Source of the DNA: Saxidomus purpurata
Lineage: Eukaryota; Mollusca; Bivalvia; Venerida; Veneridae
Direction of reading: 5' to 3'
DNA length: 64,000 nt
Assembly (NCBI GenBank): GCA_022818135.1
Contig: JAFMSR010000015.1
Location: forward strand, 36,611,917-36,675,916
Shown here piece after piece: positions 11,055 through 22,325 of this stretch; within the stretch, counting starts at the first letter, position 1, and each line of letters starts with the position of its first letter. Position numbers and translations under genes: made by a program. The notes beneath the pieces were generated by a model. The model had not been told where the DNA came from and ran no database searches. It saw only the letters and a list, made by a program, of their open reading frames with translations.

Positions 11055-11900
11055 GTAACTACACCATCAAAAATCGATAAAATAGAAATGAATAGACCAC
11101 TGCACTTTCAATCAGTACACAAATTGTAATATGATAAAAGATCACAACAAATATGTTTCCATATAACCATGCATTCAGTCTTTAGCTTATATGTGATATA
11201 ACAATAAAAGATGAATATAACATTTTTAATATACAAAATGTATGCAAATACCAGACATTCATTAGTCAATTGCTACAGAAGTCTAAAGGATAAAAGAGTA
11301 TTTCGTTTCATATTTGCTTTGAATTTAGAAATTGGATTTGCATCAAAGATCATATTGGGAACATTGTGTTTACATTTATGAAGTAAATATAAAAAAAGAT
11401 GTAAATGACTCATTGAATCCAGTCTGTACAGGAATGCCATTGAGATAATAAAGGTATACAACGTACATATTGTCTATAGGTTGTCCTATTACTATTTGGG
11501 TACGGTTTGTTACAAAAATCAGAGGTAATTGTCAATCTCAATCCTACTTGATATTTCATCTGTATCCATTCAATGAAATGGTCACTATTTCGGTTCTTCC
11601 GGACTACGATTCACAGACCCGTAAATTGTCAAAATCACTGATTGTAATACCTAAAACTACTTTATCAGTTGTACGTAAAATTAATAGAAAACTGATTCAG
11701 AAAAATGTTTCTGCGTATATCTATTCAGTAAACGTATCTGTTTAGCTGTAAACCTTTGTGTGGTCTGATAACTTGACTGTCTACGCAATTTCCTATATTT
11801 TCATTCCCAGCCAATAATCAAAATTGTCCGGACTAGCAGCAATACTTAAACCGTTATGATAGGTTTAAATGAACACAGATCTAGTACATGTACCTAAATA
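11055..11900. other. Region downstream of gene B (left), no gene recognised
   Basis: Conserved between arms. A 91-codon open frame at 11470-11745 (right 43068-43343) differs by few residues, but has no recognisable domain and lies antisense to the presumed 3' UTR of gene B. Confidence 0.35.
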
Positions 11901-12259
11901 TTATTGTTCGTAAATACCAACTTCACACAATGCAAGGTTGTTCGAAATGCCAATATTAGGTTTACTTAATCTTACAAACTGTCCAACAATTGCTCTATTA
12001 CATGTGAGTTCAACCTTTTCTGCAGCAGCAGCAGGTCCGGTGTATACAGCGCAAATATCCGTTGGTTTTGTGAAATTACCGATTGTAATTGTTACTTGTC
12101 TCAGTCTAAAGTGAGATTCAGCTGAAAAATATACCAGTAAATAAGAAATGTAATAAAACCAAACATACTAAAACAATTTATTTCTTCTTTTAGAATACAG
12201 TTGAACTGCTTCCATAGGCAGACGAATGTATTCTTATTTGCTTCAGTTGGCAAGTCATG

Positions 12260-12638
12260 TTAAAAGAACATGAACTATAACTGATGTCAATCTGAATAAA
12301 CTCCAAAACAATACTTATAGAATCTTTTGAAAGTATTATAACTTAACCTAAAAGTTTTAGCTATGCATTCCTAGTCATTATCGATAAAATCAGCGGTTTA
12401 AAATACACTGCAGTACCGTAAACCATTTAATAATCTAGGTAGAGTTGTTGTTGTACAATTAATGGGTGGATGCGATTTATTACATAAAGCCTCTATACTG
12501 ATTAATTGTGGTAAAGTGAGGCATAGCCCGCCATAGGTGCTTTTTTGAAATTGTTTTGTTTTATCATTTTACGTTCATGGAACACATAATCTATGTTTAG
12601 ACAATATTATCTGCTTGGTGTAGGGAGTGCCTCTTTAA
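12260..12638. mobile_element. MITE family 2 copy in the last intron of gene B (left)
   Basis: Flanked by TTAA at both ends. Related copies: 42175-42553 (same locus, other arm) and 57716-58063. Ends read AAGAACATGAACTATAACTG and, on the other strand, AGAGGCACTCCCTACACC. Internal shared blocks include TATAACTTAAC, AGTACCGTAAACCAT and TTTTACGTTCAT. No coding capacity. Confidence 0.65.
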
Positions 12639-15465
12639 GGGTCCACCCCCCCCACTTCTGTTGTATTTTTTTTTTAATTTCAAAATGATAGAATTAATGA
12701 AATATAAGTATGTTTTAAAAGCTTAAAGAGGCAACTCTCTTTATTGAGATACATTTTCTTCCTACTTTACCTGATACACGGTTCAATATTTTTACTCTCT
12801 GAATAACATAACTTTTTTTCAAATCCACTTCCCACCATGCCATTTCTTCCACGCCTACGTTAGTGTGGGTACAAGACCCATTAAAGTAATCAGGGTCCCA
12901 TATACCATCCGTTGCTTTTGTTGACACCGATAAAACGCTGAAGGTTGAGCTCTGAGATGTTTCTTTATTCAAGGCGACATTAAACAGATCTTGAAAAATA
13001 TCAAAAGTACAGTTGTTTTGTTTCATAGCTGGTTGGATGTACGGATGCATGCTTGGGTAATTGGGTAGCAGTGGGATGTATAGATGTTTTTCGGCAAAGA
13101 AAAACATATATCATGATTCATTAACATAATATAGAATAAAAGCTATTATAAGTATGCACTAAAAAAGCCAAGCATGCTCTTAATACATGTACCAAAGATA
13201 ACACAATAAAGAGCATTTTCATATTTATGTCTGGTTGCATGATTTAGAGGGGTAATTTTTTAAAGTTTTAACTACATTGAACAAATTCAAATAGCACATG
13301 CTTGAATACTGCACTACTGTTAGGTATCAACAGTATTGAAAGACTTGACAAAACAAATAACTAACAGCAATAATAACATAAATATCAGTCGGAAACCTTT
13401 TTCAGCTTCGCTAAATATTATGCGATGAAGACGCATATCATGCAAAACATTAGTCTATAAGAAAGGGACAACATGTACAAATGTTTGTATTAAAACGAAG
13501 ATTAAATACTCAGTCAGTGACTTTTACTGTCTACTTTAAATGTCTGAAATTTGTTAATTTTAGTGATATCCAAATTTTGGAACCAATGAAACTAAAAGAT
13601 TTCAGACCAGAAACTTTGAGTTTTCGAAGATAACAACCTCCTTCTCACTAAGTATTGTATTGTATGTACATGAATATATGCACATAATCTTGAGATTCAA
13701 ACTAATAATTCAAGTAATTTAGGATTAGTTTGTTTCTGACCTTATAAACATTCTCTGTTTGACTGATAACCAATTGAGGTATTTAAAAGTGCTTAAAATC
13801 AGTCTTCATAACGAAGACCGTTTTTACGTCAGGTCTCTGCAATCTAATCTCATCAAAACTGAATTGTTACATATTACAGTTGCATGCGCAAAGATCTTAT
13901 TGCCACTTTGTGTCATAAACCAAACATAAACCGTTTTACGTAGTGCCAGAAAAACTGTTCGTTATTTGAAAAGGGAAGGGAAACATAACTTACTTTCAAT
14001 GTAAATGCAGTCAAGTTAGGAACCCATGTTCCATTTTTAGCACAACTGACTGTTTCTTCTGAAATTAAACTGGCTTCCCTTTCTGTCCCATTAGATACAT
14101 AATCTCTGTGGCATTTAACATGTGCATATGACCCAGAATAATTTGTGAAGGCTTGGACGTCAGCGTTGTGAAAGTGTAAGTGGCATTTTATCAACATATA
14201 TTAAATACTTTACTTTATTTTGATTGCAAGTATGACCATGCGAGCATTTGTCTGAAATTTATGGCAGTATTTAAATAGTAAAATTTGCATAGTATACTTT
14301 ACTGAACAAAATTCAAAGGTATCTATGTTGATAATTATTATTAATTATTGACTCGAGTAGTTCCCACATTTCCTTTGTTTTTTATTTGTAGTTTGTTTTA
14401 TGTTTGGTCCATATAGTTATGTCACGCAAAGATGCCGAAAATATAGCTTTTTGTATTGAGATGACCTCCAATACTAAGCAGTGATTGTAAGGCACTCGAA
14501 ACTTGTTCAGGTTTACATCAATAAGAACTGGATGGTCAATATTTATAATGAGCGTTATAACTGTGGTTTTCGTCGTTCTTCACTACTTCTTATATATGAC
14601 TCAATATTGTACAAGATATTAGTAAATTTATGATAATAGAAAATCCAAAATATAAACTATAATCTAATTGTAAATGTGACTATCAGAAATATGCAATAAT
14701 ATTCTAACTTAGTATCTCTGATGTGGCCATTCAAAAATTAAAATAAAAACTTATTAATAAATATGCATAGAGAATTAAAATAACAGATACAATTAGAACG
14801 GATACATTTCCGGCTTTTAAATTATACATCAATATACATTAAAAGAATAAAATGCATAATTTGTTAAAATTTGTTTTGTGTATGATGATTTATCGTATAT
14901 TTCATTATCAATCATTATGTACATATCTATAAAACGATTTAAAAAAATTTAGGGATTTTCCGATTTGATATTTGCTAGAATGTTTCAAACGCCTAGTCGA
15001 CCCCTATCAGAGAACGTGTTTTCTTTATATGTCAAATTTCTTAACTGGACTTTCATTTTTATTAGTATTATACGTTTGTCGATATCTATACATTATACAA
15101 TACGATACTTGGCCTGTCTGCCTTTGAAATGGGTTATTTCTAGAATTAAGAGTTTTGCACTCGTTCACTATTCTCAATATTTAACAATAACACTACTTTT
15201 TTTACATGCTCCCTTTTTTAAGATGAAACGTAAGAGGGACAGTACTAACATATTAAATTTCAAACTCCCCGCAGCGGTTACTTCCCCTTATAATATACAG
15301 TAATCACTGCGATCACAAACCGTTTTAACAAGATTTTGATGAAATTCAAAATATACAAATTTGATTTAAGCGTCAGTTTTTTTTAATTGCTTAGTAAGGT
15401 TAATTTTTTTAATTATTCAACAATCAAGGGGTCAGATACAGAAAGGAAACATCAAAATTGTGATT

Positions 15466-15648
15466 TTAATAGAATGGTTTACAAGCCGTCACGCGGCATT
15501 TTCCATCATTACGTGGTATGTTTGATGGCAGTAATTTTGATTGAGAGCGGAGTTTAGCCCCTGTGACGAGTTTGCCTAATTGTTTTCTCAAGTTAGGTCT
15601 TTTCAGAATTTTGGTAACAGTTGCTCTGTTATACGCAAATACAAACAA
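15466..15648 (-). pseudogene. Possible Penelope-like element relic in gene B intron (left)
   Basis: A 60-codon frame, identical at protein level in the other arm (39149-39331), containing LRKQLGKLVTGAKLRS and KCRVTACKPF. The pattern resembles the segment between RT and GIY-YIG endonuclease in canonical Penelope-like elements (basic LR..L...AKL followed by a CxxxxC motif). Too short to be certain; no RT or endonuclease nearby. Confidence 0.3.
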
Positions 15649-15734
15649 TTATGTAATAGCAGTTTTACCAAATTTTCCGTGAATCAAGTGTGTCTAGACT
15701 TTTATGGAATTAAATGCCTTCATTTTTATTATGT

Positions 15735-16465
15735 ACCCGGAAATCGTAGAGGCGGCCATTTTGAATTTGTGATGTCAAAGTGCTGTAACAATATTCATGC
15801 TTAAAAACAGCAGCTTCACAAAAATATATATTAAAACATGGTAAACTCCATGACACGTAATTGATATTACCAATTTCAGCTGAAAACCCATCACGAGAAA
15901 AGAGTATATAGGTTTGAAAAAGGGACGTGCCTAATAGTGTGTCAGATTTCCATATATTTGCATATTAACTAAATCTTAGATTTCTTATAAGCCTCTTTTT
16001 TATATTTTTTTTTTTATCTAATATTCCTTTTTAACAGCGTGTTTGTGTTAAAGCTGCTCGCTCACAGTTGCCGGTGAAAGACAATGTAAATGAAATGCTT
16101 TATTTTTTGCCGGTGAAAGAAATAAAAATTTCAACAATGATGTACATATACATAAAATATAAAACTAATGGCTACAATCAACAATTTAAGTATAAAAATA
16201 TAGATACGAGTTTGCAAAAAAAAAAAAAACATTGAAAATGTTGGTTTTACGGCACCGCCACACAATATGATTGGAATTTCAAAAACGTTTGTAACGCTTT
16301 ATAATTTGGAAGCGTATAATTTTTTCAAATTTACAGATAAACTTCACAGAAATTTGAATTGTAACCTTTTTGTTTGACAAAAATCTGAGAGCGAGCAGCT
16401 TTAAAAAGCTCTTTAATTTCCTGCTCAGTTAAATTTTAACTTGCGTTCCCCTTTAAGCGATTTCA
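15735..16465 (+). repeat. Second copy of the dispersed ~330-bp repeat, split by a MITE
   Basis: Aligns with 3395-3712. The alignment runs to about 16035, is interrupted by the TTAA-flanked MITE, and resumes at about 16405 through CTTGCGTTCCCCTTTAAG. The MITE is therefore younger than the host repeat. The mirror copy lies at about 38365-39060. Confidence 0.6.
16048..16404 (+). mobile_element. MITE family 1 copy (TTAA-flanked), gene B intron (left)
   Basis: Flanked by TTAA (16048-16051 and 16401-16404). Terminal inverted repeats read AGCTGCTCGCTCACAGTTG at the left and AGCTGCTCGCTCTCAGATTT on the opposite strand at the right. Internal features shared with other copies: the block around GGCACCGCCACAC and CGTTTGTAACGC. 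No ORF. Mirror copy 38434-38745; further copies at 27344, 57660-58234, 58624, 59207 and 60538. Confidence 0.8.
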
Positions 16466-19400
16466 TGTTTAATCGTATCAAATTGTAAAAAGGTAAACAG
16501 AACTGATGTGACTAAGACACTTTGGGTTGTTCTTTGATATTATTTCTTATACTCGTGCAAAACCATATATGTGTAGTCTGATGCAAAGCTACAAACATAT
16601 TGTGCCGATATTACATAGTACAGAAATGCATTTGAATTTATATTAGGTTTACACTGGATGTCCAGTGCAAGTCCGAAAGGCGCTTGAGTTGATTTCGGAA
16701 TAGATTGTGCTTTGACAGAAATGTATTCCATTTGAATTTCAGTGTATGAGGTAAAGTTTTCACCAGATTTGAATAATGTGTAATAATATATTATGTAAAT
16801 CATAAAATGTTCTTTTGTATTCTAGAGAATACAAATATACAACAACATGCAGAAGTCTAAGGAAGGACAAAAACATTTGATCCTATCTAAGGTTTGTCAA
16901 TAAATGTTTAATGCAGAGTTTGACAACATATTCGAGCTCGCAAATTGCATTCTTAGATTTATTCCTGATTAGGTAATAGAGTGAGATAAGTGAGTATTTG
17001 AATGCATTAACGTTAATTTTTAATTCATCTTTAAAATTTAATGTCTAATGTACCGGTACAATTAAATATGCACTCAAGTTGATTTTAATGCTTTTCGAAA
17101 TCCCAAAGCACAGTCAAAAATGCATTTGTATTCCATAATTTATATTCGAAAATGTCTAAAGCAACAATAAAAGTACTTTCGATATCATATTGAATGCATT
17201 TTCAAATTCCAATGCAGAGAACGAAATGCAGCAAAGTAAATTTAATATACTTCCGAATACCTTATGTTGAGAAAGAAGTGTTTGTTAGAATTGACGACTT
17301 TACTTGTGACGCAGTGGTGAAAAAACTGTTGGATTCCCTTGGAGCGTATTTAGAAATGTCTAATGTATTTAGAAATGTCTTTTTGATTAGTATTAAAAGT
17401 CTTTCGCCTCTTTACCTACCTTCTCGTCTATTTACTTTTTTTGTGCAAGACACATATGAGCTTAGAAAAGCACACTGTATACGATATTCAATGACACAGT
17501 TGGAAGACGTGCATGCTGAATTTGCATGTTAGAATAACGCAAAAAATATTTAGTTCTTTTATCTTACCTTTCCAACACTCTGGAACATTATCCCAAGATC
17601 CATTTTCCAAACACTTCAACGTCGTAGAACCGTGAATACTAAACCCACTGTTACATTCAATAACCTGTGTATCGCCGACAGCAAACATGTTTCCAGCAGG
17701 TCTTCCATAAGTTACTTCCGGATAACCACATTCCAAATTCACTAGAACGAAAAAATAACAAGGTAAAGTAAGATACGAAAATGTGTCGCATTATTAAGAA
17801 ATAATAGGGATATGAGCACACTACATTTTTGTATTTCCTATTGTTGTATGTCTAACTGTTATCAGCGCTTTTCCTTTATTACGACTCGTAAGACTTTCTT
17901 GAAACTTGTTTTCTGGATTTATGTACAAAAGAAGGTTTTGTTGTTATTATTATCTTATTATTAGAATGGCTGTTGTATTTGAAGATGACAATTTGATTAT
18001 CTGGAAAGTAATGATCGCTTTCGAGCGAGATGAATTTGCTACAATGTTTTGATGAAAATCGCAACATCTACTATATAATTTCTCTGCACTTATATCGGAT
18101 AGACATTTCTTTTAAACCTGCTGATTGCTTCATTTTTGTCATTTCCCACAGTATTTATCAGCTGCATACAGACGTAAAATAAACATGAAACACAAATACG
18201 CATCTGACATTTATATGCAAGATTTTTACTGAATTCTGAATAGCTTAATACATCTAATAGGTTTCATGACTCTACTTCAGTATGTATTTGCAACGTTTGA
18301 CTTTACTTTAAACAATAATATCTGGGTAGAAGTTTGTGACAGAAATCAGTTTTTCCTTTGCTTAAAATAACAAGTTATGTTTTCTTTCGCATGGAACGTA
18401 TATTGTATCTTCAATCTTTTTTTCTGAACATCTAGAATATTAGTAAATATATTAACAATTGTTTACCTTTTGAGATGCATTTTCCATTTCCATCACATGT
18501 TTGTCCATCACATCCGTCATCACATTGGGACATCAATGATTTAAAAAAAGTTAACATGTAAATTAAATTAAACGTATTGTATTCTCTCAATCTTACAGGG
18601 CATTGAAAGAGACTATAATTGGCATCTGAATCAACAAATGAGAGCCTGTTGATATAGATAATAATATTTCAGATGAAAGAAAATTCAATTTATACGAATG
18701 CAAATTAGAGTTAAGTGCAGTATTATTGCGTTACATGTAGCATCGTGTTTTCAAAACTCCTCACTTCTCCATATCCCAACCTTACTCCCTTTTTTAACAT
18801 TAACACAATTCGAAAATGTTTACACTAACTATTTTTTTCTTTACTTGTTTTGATGTATAAGAAGAATCTTCGTTGTTTAATTTACTTTTTAAGTCGTGTT
18901 CATAAGTGCATAATGCTCTGACTTAATAGAGGTTATTGAGAACATTAGGTTGAACTTGCATGTGTTTCTTGTCAGTGTGATTTATTTGAAATCTTGTACT
19001 CTTATATCATTCACGAAATTAATAAATGAATATTATCCTGCAGTAATTCATCTTTGCAAATAAGTTTTCCCTACGGATGATTGTAGTGAAATTGATTAAA
19101 ACCTGTCTAACCTGAGTAACCAATATTTCGGGTAACTGACAAGATAGTAACTCCTGATTCAACACATGCCTTTACAATTTACTTGCACCGTGCTGGGGTA
19201 ATTGAGTCTGTTTTATGTTTGAATTTCTGTTATTATTTGTTACAGAATGTTTAAATTAAAGTTTCTGAAATTTGAACTGAACCCGTAACCATTTATTACA
19301 GTTCTGTAAATAGACATCGGTATTCCTAGTTGATTGCGGTTGCTTGGTTTGATAATGTTTATATTTGTCCTGAAATTATCACTCGCTTAAATAATTTGGT

Positions 19401-19593
19401 CATATCTTGCATACTCAACTAAAGTGACCCTCAAATTTGTACCAAAACATTTATCAGGTATCAATTCGTACTAAAAGAATAATATGTCTGTACCAAGCGT
19501 TTATATAAAATATCTATCATGTTTATAGGAAGAACGCAATCAAAACAAACACGATAAAATTGAATTTTATTGTTAACTATGGCATAAGATAAG

Positions 19594-19806
19594 GACATTT
19601 ATGAACATATGGCCGACATAAGGGCGGGAAATAACTTCAAACCAGCAGCACGTCATTTCAATTCCGGGAACCACAGCGTCAACGACATTGATGTCACCAT
19701 CATCACGGCAACGACGAAAAACAGAAACATCAGACTGAGAACAGAAGAGACGTACATCAGCACCTTCAACACCAAAATGCCAAATGGTTTAAATTTGATA
19801 CAATAA
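19594..19806 (+). pseudogene. C-terminal end of a GIY-YIG endonuclease (Penelope-like element)
   Basis: Open from the truncation point to TAA at 19804. The frame reads DIYEHMADIR, then ARHFNSGNHSVNDIDV, RLRTEETYI and ending PNGLN. HFN..HS..D..V, then a Glu before Y/W-I, and a final P-x-GLN are hallmarks of the C-terminal endonuclease of canonical (EN+) Penelope-like elements. The catalytic N-terminal GIY..YIG half and the RT are lost. The ATG at 19609 is internal, not a start. In the right arm the TAA is lost by a 3-bp deletion, adding five residues. Confidence 0.75.
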
Positions 19807-19807
19807 C

Positions 19808-20425
19808 ATGGAGAAGTTAAATAAACGAAAACTAATAGACACGGACGAATTTAAAGCCATCAGCTCGAAACTTCGACAGTGCAAAACATGCAACCGATTC
19901 ATCAAAGGTTCCATAACAAACATGAAAAGACACATCGAAAGCAAACACTCGAAGAAAATTTCAATCCACATTTGCCCAGTTTGCGATAAGACCTATACAA
20001 GACCGGAATTTCTACAAAAACATGCCACAACAACACACGGACAAATAGTGAAAGAATACAAAACCACAATAATAGATGCCAACAGAACACCAAAAAACGA
20101 GATCAATCCAATTCAAGCATGGACACCTCCCTTCGAATCAACAAGAGCACCCAGATTCCGGATTATACCTGGAACAAAACCATGGCTAAAATCAACATCA
20201 TCCACATACCAAAAGAAACCAGTTAAGAAATTGAACATAAACAAAATTCTGAAGAAAATGATCATAACACCCTTACTCTCACCTATAGACAACACAACTT
20301 TACCGGACCACCACAATGTATCAGCAGTCTCGAGTACGGACACCATCATCCAAGATGAATTCGAGTACCAAAAGGAACTAAACATTAACATTTACAGCAT
20401 TTATGGAATCTTTGATAACACCTAA
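19808..20425 (+). CDS. Two-finger C2H2 zinc-finger ORF of the Penelope-like fragment (left)
   Basis: 205 codons, ATG one base after the endonuclease stop (TAAcATG). Residues about 24-46 form finger 1 (CKTCNRF to RHIESKH) and 55-77 finger 2 (CPVCDKTY to HATTTH); the rest is basic and Ser/Thr/Pro-rich (PGTKPWLKS, KKLNINKILKK) with an acidic C-terminus. Finger spacing fits C-x2-C...H-x(3-4)-H. Intact in both arms with only two residue differences. Because it lies inside the target-site-flanked insert it is most simply an accessory protein of the mobile element, perhaps nucleic-acid binding. No host homologue recognised. Confidence 0.65.
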   Translation: MEKLNKRKLIDTDEFKAISSKLRQCKTCNRFIKGSITNMKRHIESKHSKKISIHICPVCDKTYTRPEFLQKHATTTHGQIVKEYKTTIIDANRTPKNEINPIQAWTPPFESTRAPRFRIIPGTKPWLKSTSSTYQKKPVKKLNINKILKKMIITPLLSPIDNTTLPDHHNVSAVSSTDTIIQDEFEYQKELNINIYSIYGIFDNT

Positions 20426-20574
20426 ATCATATGAACAACACACATCAATAAGACATATAAAATTACTCCTTTTAATTTCGTTCTATTTTTAGATTTTAAT
20501 CACGTGACCAAAAAACACCTTTTGTTTTATACTTCAGTACAACATTTCTGTCATTTTGTATCCCATAGTATATA

Positions 20575-20595
20575 GACCATAGGTTTGGTCGAAAC
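20575..20595 (+). ncRNA. Hammerhead-like relic in Penelope-like 3' region (left)
   Basis: GACC ATAGGTTT GGTC GAAAC forms a 4-bp stem followed by GAAAC, as in stem II plus the GAAA box of the minimal hammerhead ribozymes of canonical Penelope-like elements. The expected CTGATGA just upstream is not present (GTATATA instead), so it is at best an inactive remnant. Confidence 0.35.
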
Positions 20596-22325
20596 GTAGG
20601 AATTGAAATAAAACTTTAACATAATCCTTTGTTTGTCGTTCGTTCAACTATACCTACCTTTTATATTTAACATATTGCATAAGATAGTTTAATATTTGGC
20701 ATGACTTAGTAAAATGTATATATTTCTTACCAACTATACAAAAACTAACATCACCGAAAGAACAAATAATAGAAAAGAATAAATTATTTCTGCTGAAAAT
20801 ATTGACATTCTAAGCAAAAAGATTTAGGTAGGTTTCATCCAGTAAATAGAACAGCTAGTAAATAGCGCATGACACGTTTTATTGCAAATGTGTTTCATAT
20901 TGCAATTTATAATATCATACAGTTTAGAGGCCATTGCTAGATGGTCATAGTTGCCATCATTTTTATAAAGGAAGAATACTTTATATATAACAAAAACAGC
21001 CTCTTGTATAATAAAGATAGGCCTCTTATGTTTATTTACGTTTTGATTTGTCACCATTACTGGCTTGATCTTCAATAATAACTGTTTAATACTTGCACTT
21101 CTCGTGCATTACATGTAGGTATTCCCTATATAACAGTAAATGATGAATGGAATGCTTGATTTTACTCCACCGTTTTTACTCAATAAATATTGGTTAAAAT
21201 CTGTATAGAACACAGAAGAAATCTACCTTTAATATTATTTAATAGAAGAAAAACCTAAGTTGGTATAGGCTTTTTATGAAAATGTGTCGAATATCAGAAA
21301 AAAACACCATTTTGTTTGTTAGATGTTTTAGATTTAACATGTTTGTTTAATCGTTAACTACCTATATCATTTTCATTCTTACCGAAAAGCGTGAAAATCT
21401 AAAACTATGTTGTTTGACTATCCTAGACAATTGTTAGTGTTCTATTCATATTGTTACGTGAATTTTCATTACGCCGGTGAACATTATTTCTCACATGTTT
21501 TAGTAGCATTTTGTTAAGTTTTAAGCTAAGCCATTTTAAATGGCAATACAAATTTTCATTATAATTTACATTCTTAATGTACATTTAGGGTATCCGAGAC
21601 ATAGTTTTTCAGAACAAAAGTACGTTTTATATGGTCGGTCGCTCTCCATGTCTCAATCTAATAGTTGTCAATACTGGATGTCATCTGGCAGTCAGTACAT
21701 TTAAATCGAACGAGAATAAACAATGTTATTCCATAATTCATATGTTATATTTTTATGTATTTGAAGGTAATTTGAACAATGAATTAACATTGTACAACAA
21801 CGATTTTGATATAAGTACATTCTTTTATAACAGCAGATGTGTTGATAGAAAACGATTATGAATAAGGAAACCTGCAAAACAAGATGTTACAATTTGAAAC
21901 AAAATCAGCTGTATCTTTGTTCAAAATGTAAGACTAATAAAACGAAAATATGTACCTTTTTGATATCGTATATAAAGTTTGCATTTGACCAGACGATTTT
22001 TACTTACATTTCCAACAACAATATCACTGCGCTTGATAAACCAGCTATAAGGGATCGTTTCCAGATCAACATTTTCAGATACCAAGTCGCAAAGTCTGAA
22101 TTTTCTTCTGTAGTTAAGACCTACACATTTTGGACTTATTGCACACTGATAGACGCACTCACTTACTGATAAACTTGGTAGCGATACGAGCCTTCTGTTA
22201 ACCGGTGACATGGTACAAGTGTCGTATTAAGTCACCTTATATCTAATTTTTACACCGTTAATTTCAAATTGTAAGCAACACACTTTTCCGAAAACAGCAA
22301 CTGCTACGATCACAAAAAACAACAT

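Larger units (their letters stand above)
19578..20686 (+). mobile_element. 5'-truncated Penelope-like element with C-terminal endonuclease and zinc-finger ORF (left)
   Basis: The insert lies between 14-bp direct repeats (19578-19591 TATGGCATAAGATA and 20673-20686 TATTGCATAAGATA; the two copies are identical in the other arm). Inside are the last 70 codons of a GIY-YIG endonuclease, a two-finger C2H2 ORF and a 3' region with a GACC..GGTCGAAAC motif. It begins abruptly in mid-domain (KDIYEH), as expected for 5' truncation at insertion. It sits in intron 1 of gene B on the opposite strand. Confidence 0.75.
11901..22325 (-). pseudogene. Gene B (left copy): PAN-sushi-sushi-fucolectin gene, disabled
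   Basis: Same exon structure as the open copy at 31641-42912, on the minus strand. Exons: 22325 down to about 21956 (signal peptide + PAN), 18530-18467 (Cys-rich, 5' limit unclear), 17741-17568 (sushi 1), 14187-13994 (sushi 2), 12989-12771 (fucolectin 1), 12121-11901 (fucolectin 2, stop). Two lesions: codon 33 is TAA (22229-22227) where the other copy has AAA, and the sushi 2 exon is 194 bp instead of 195 because an A is missing before its last Cys (AACTTGAC against AACATTGAC). Splice sites stay intact and sushi 1 is identical in sequence. Either a null allele, a dying paralogue, or in the deletion's case a base-call error. Confidence 0.75.

Noticed and set aside
14965..15303. 112-codon ORF conserved in both arms (39494-39832)
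   Set aside because: Antisense in a gene B intron, no domain; conservation equals that of the surrounding intron between near-identical arms.
20824..21075. 83-codon ORF on the gene B strand in intron 1 (right 32891-33109)
   Set aside because: Considered as an extra gene B exon, but the two arms differ in frame at the end, cysteine spacing fits no module, and the flanking splice phases do not match.
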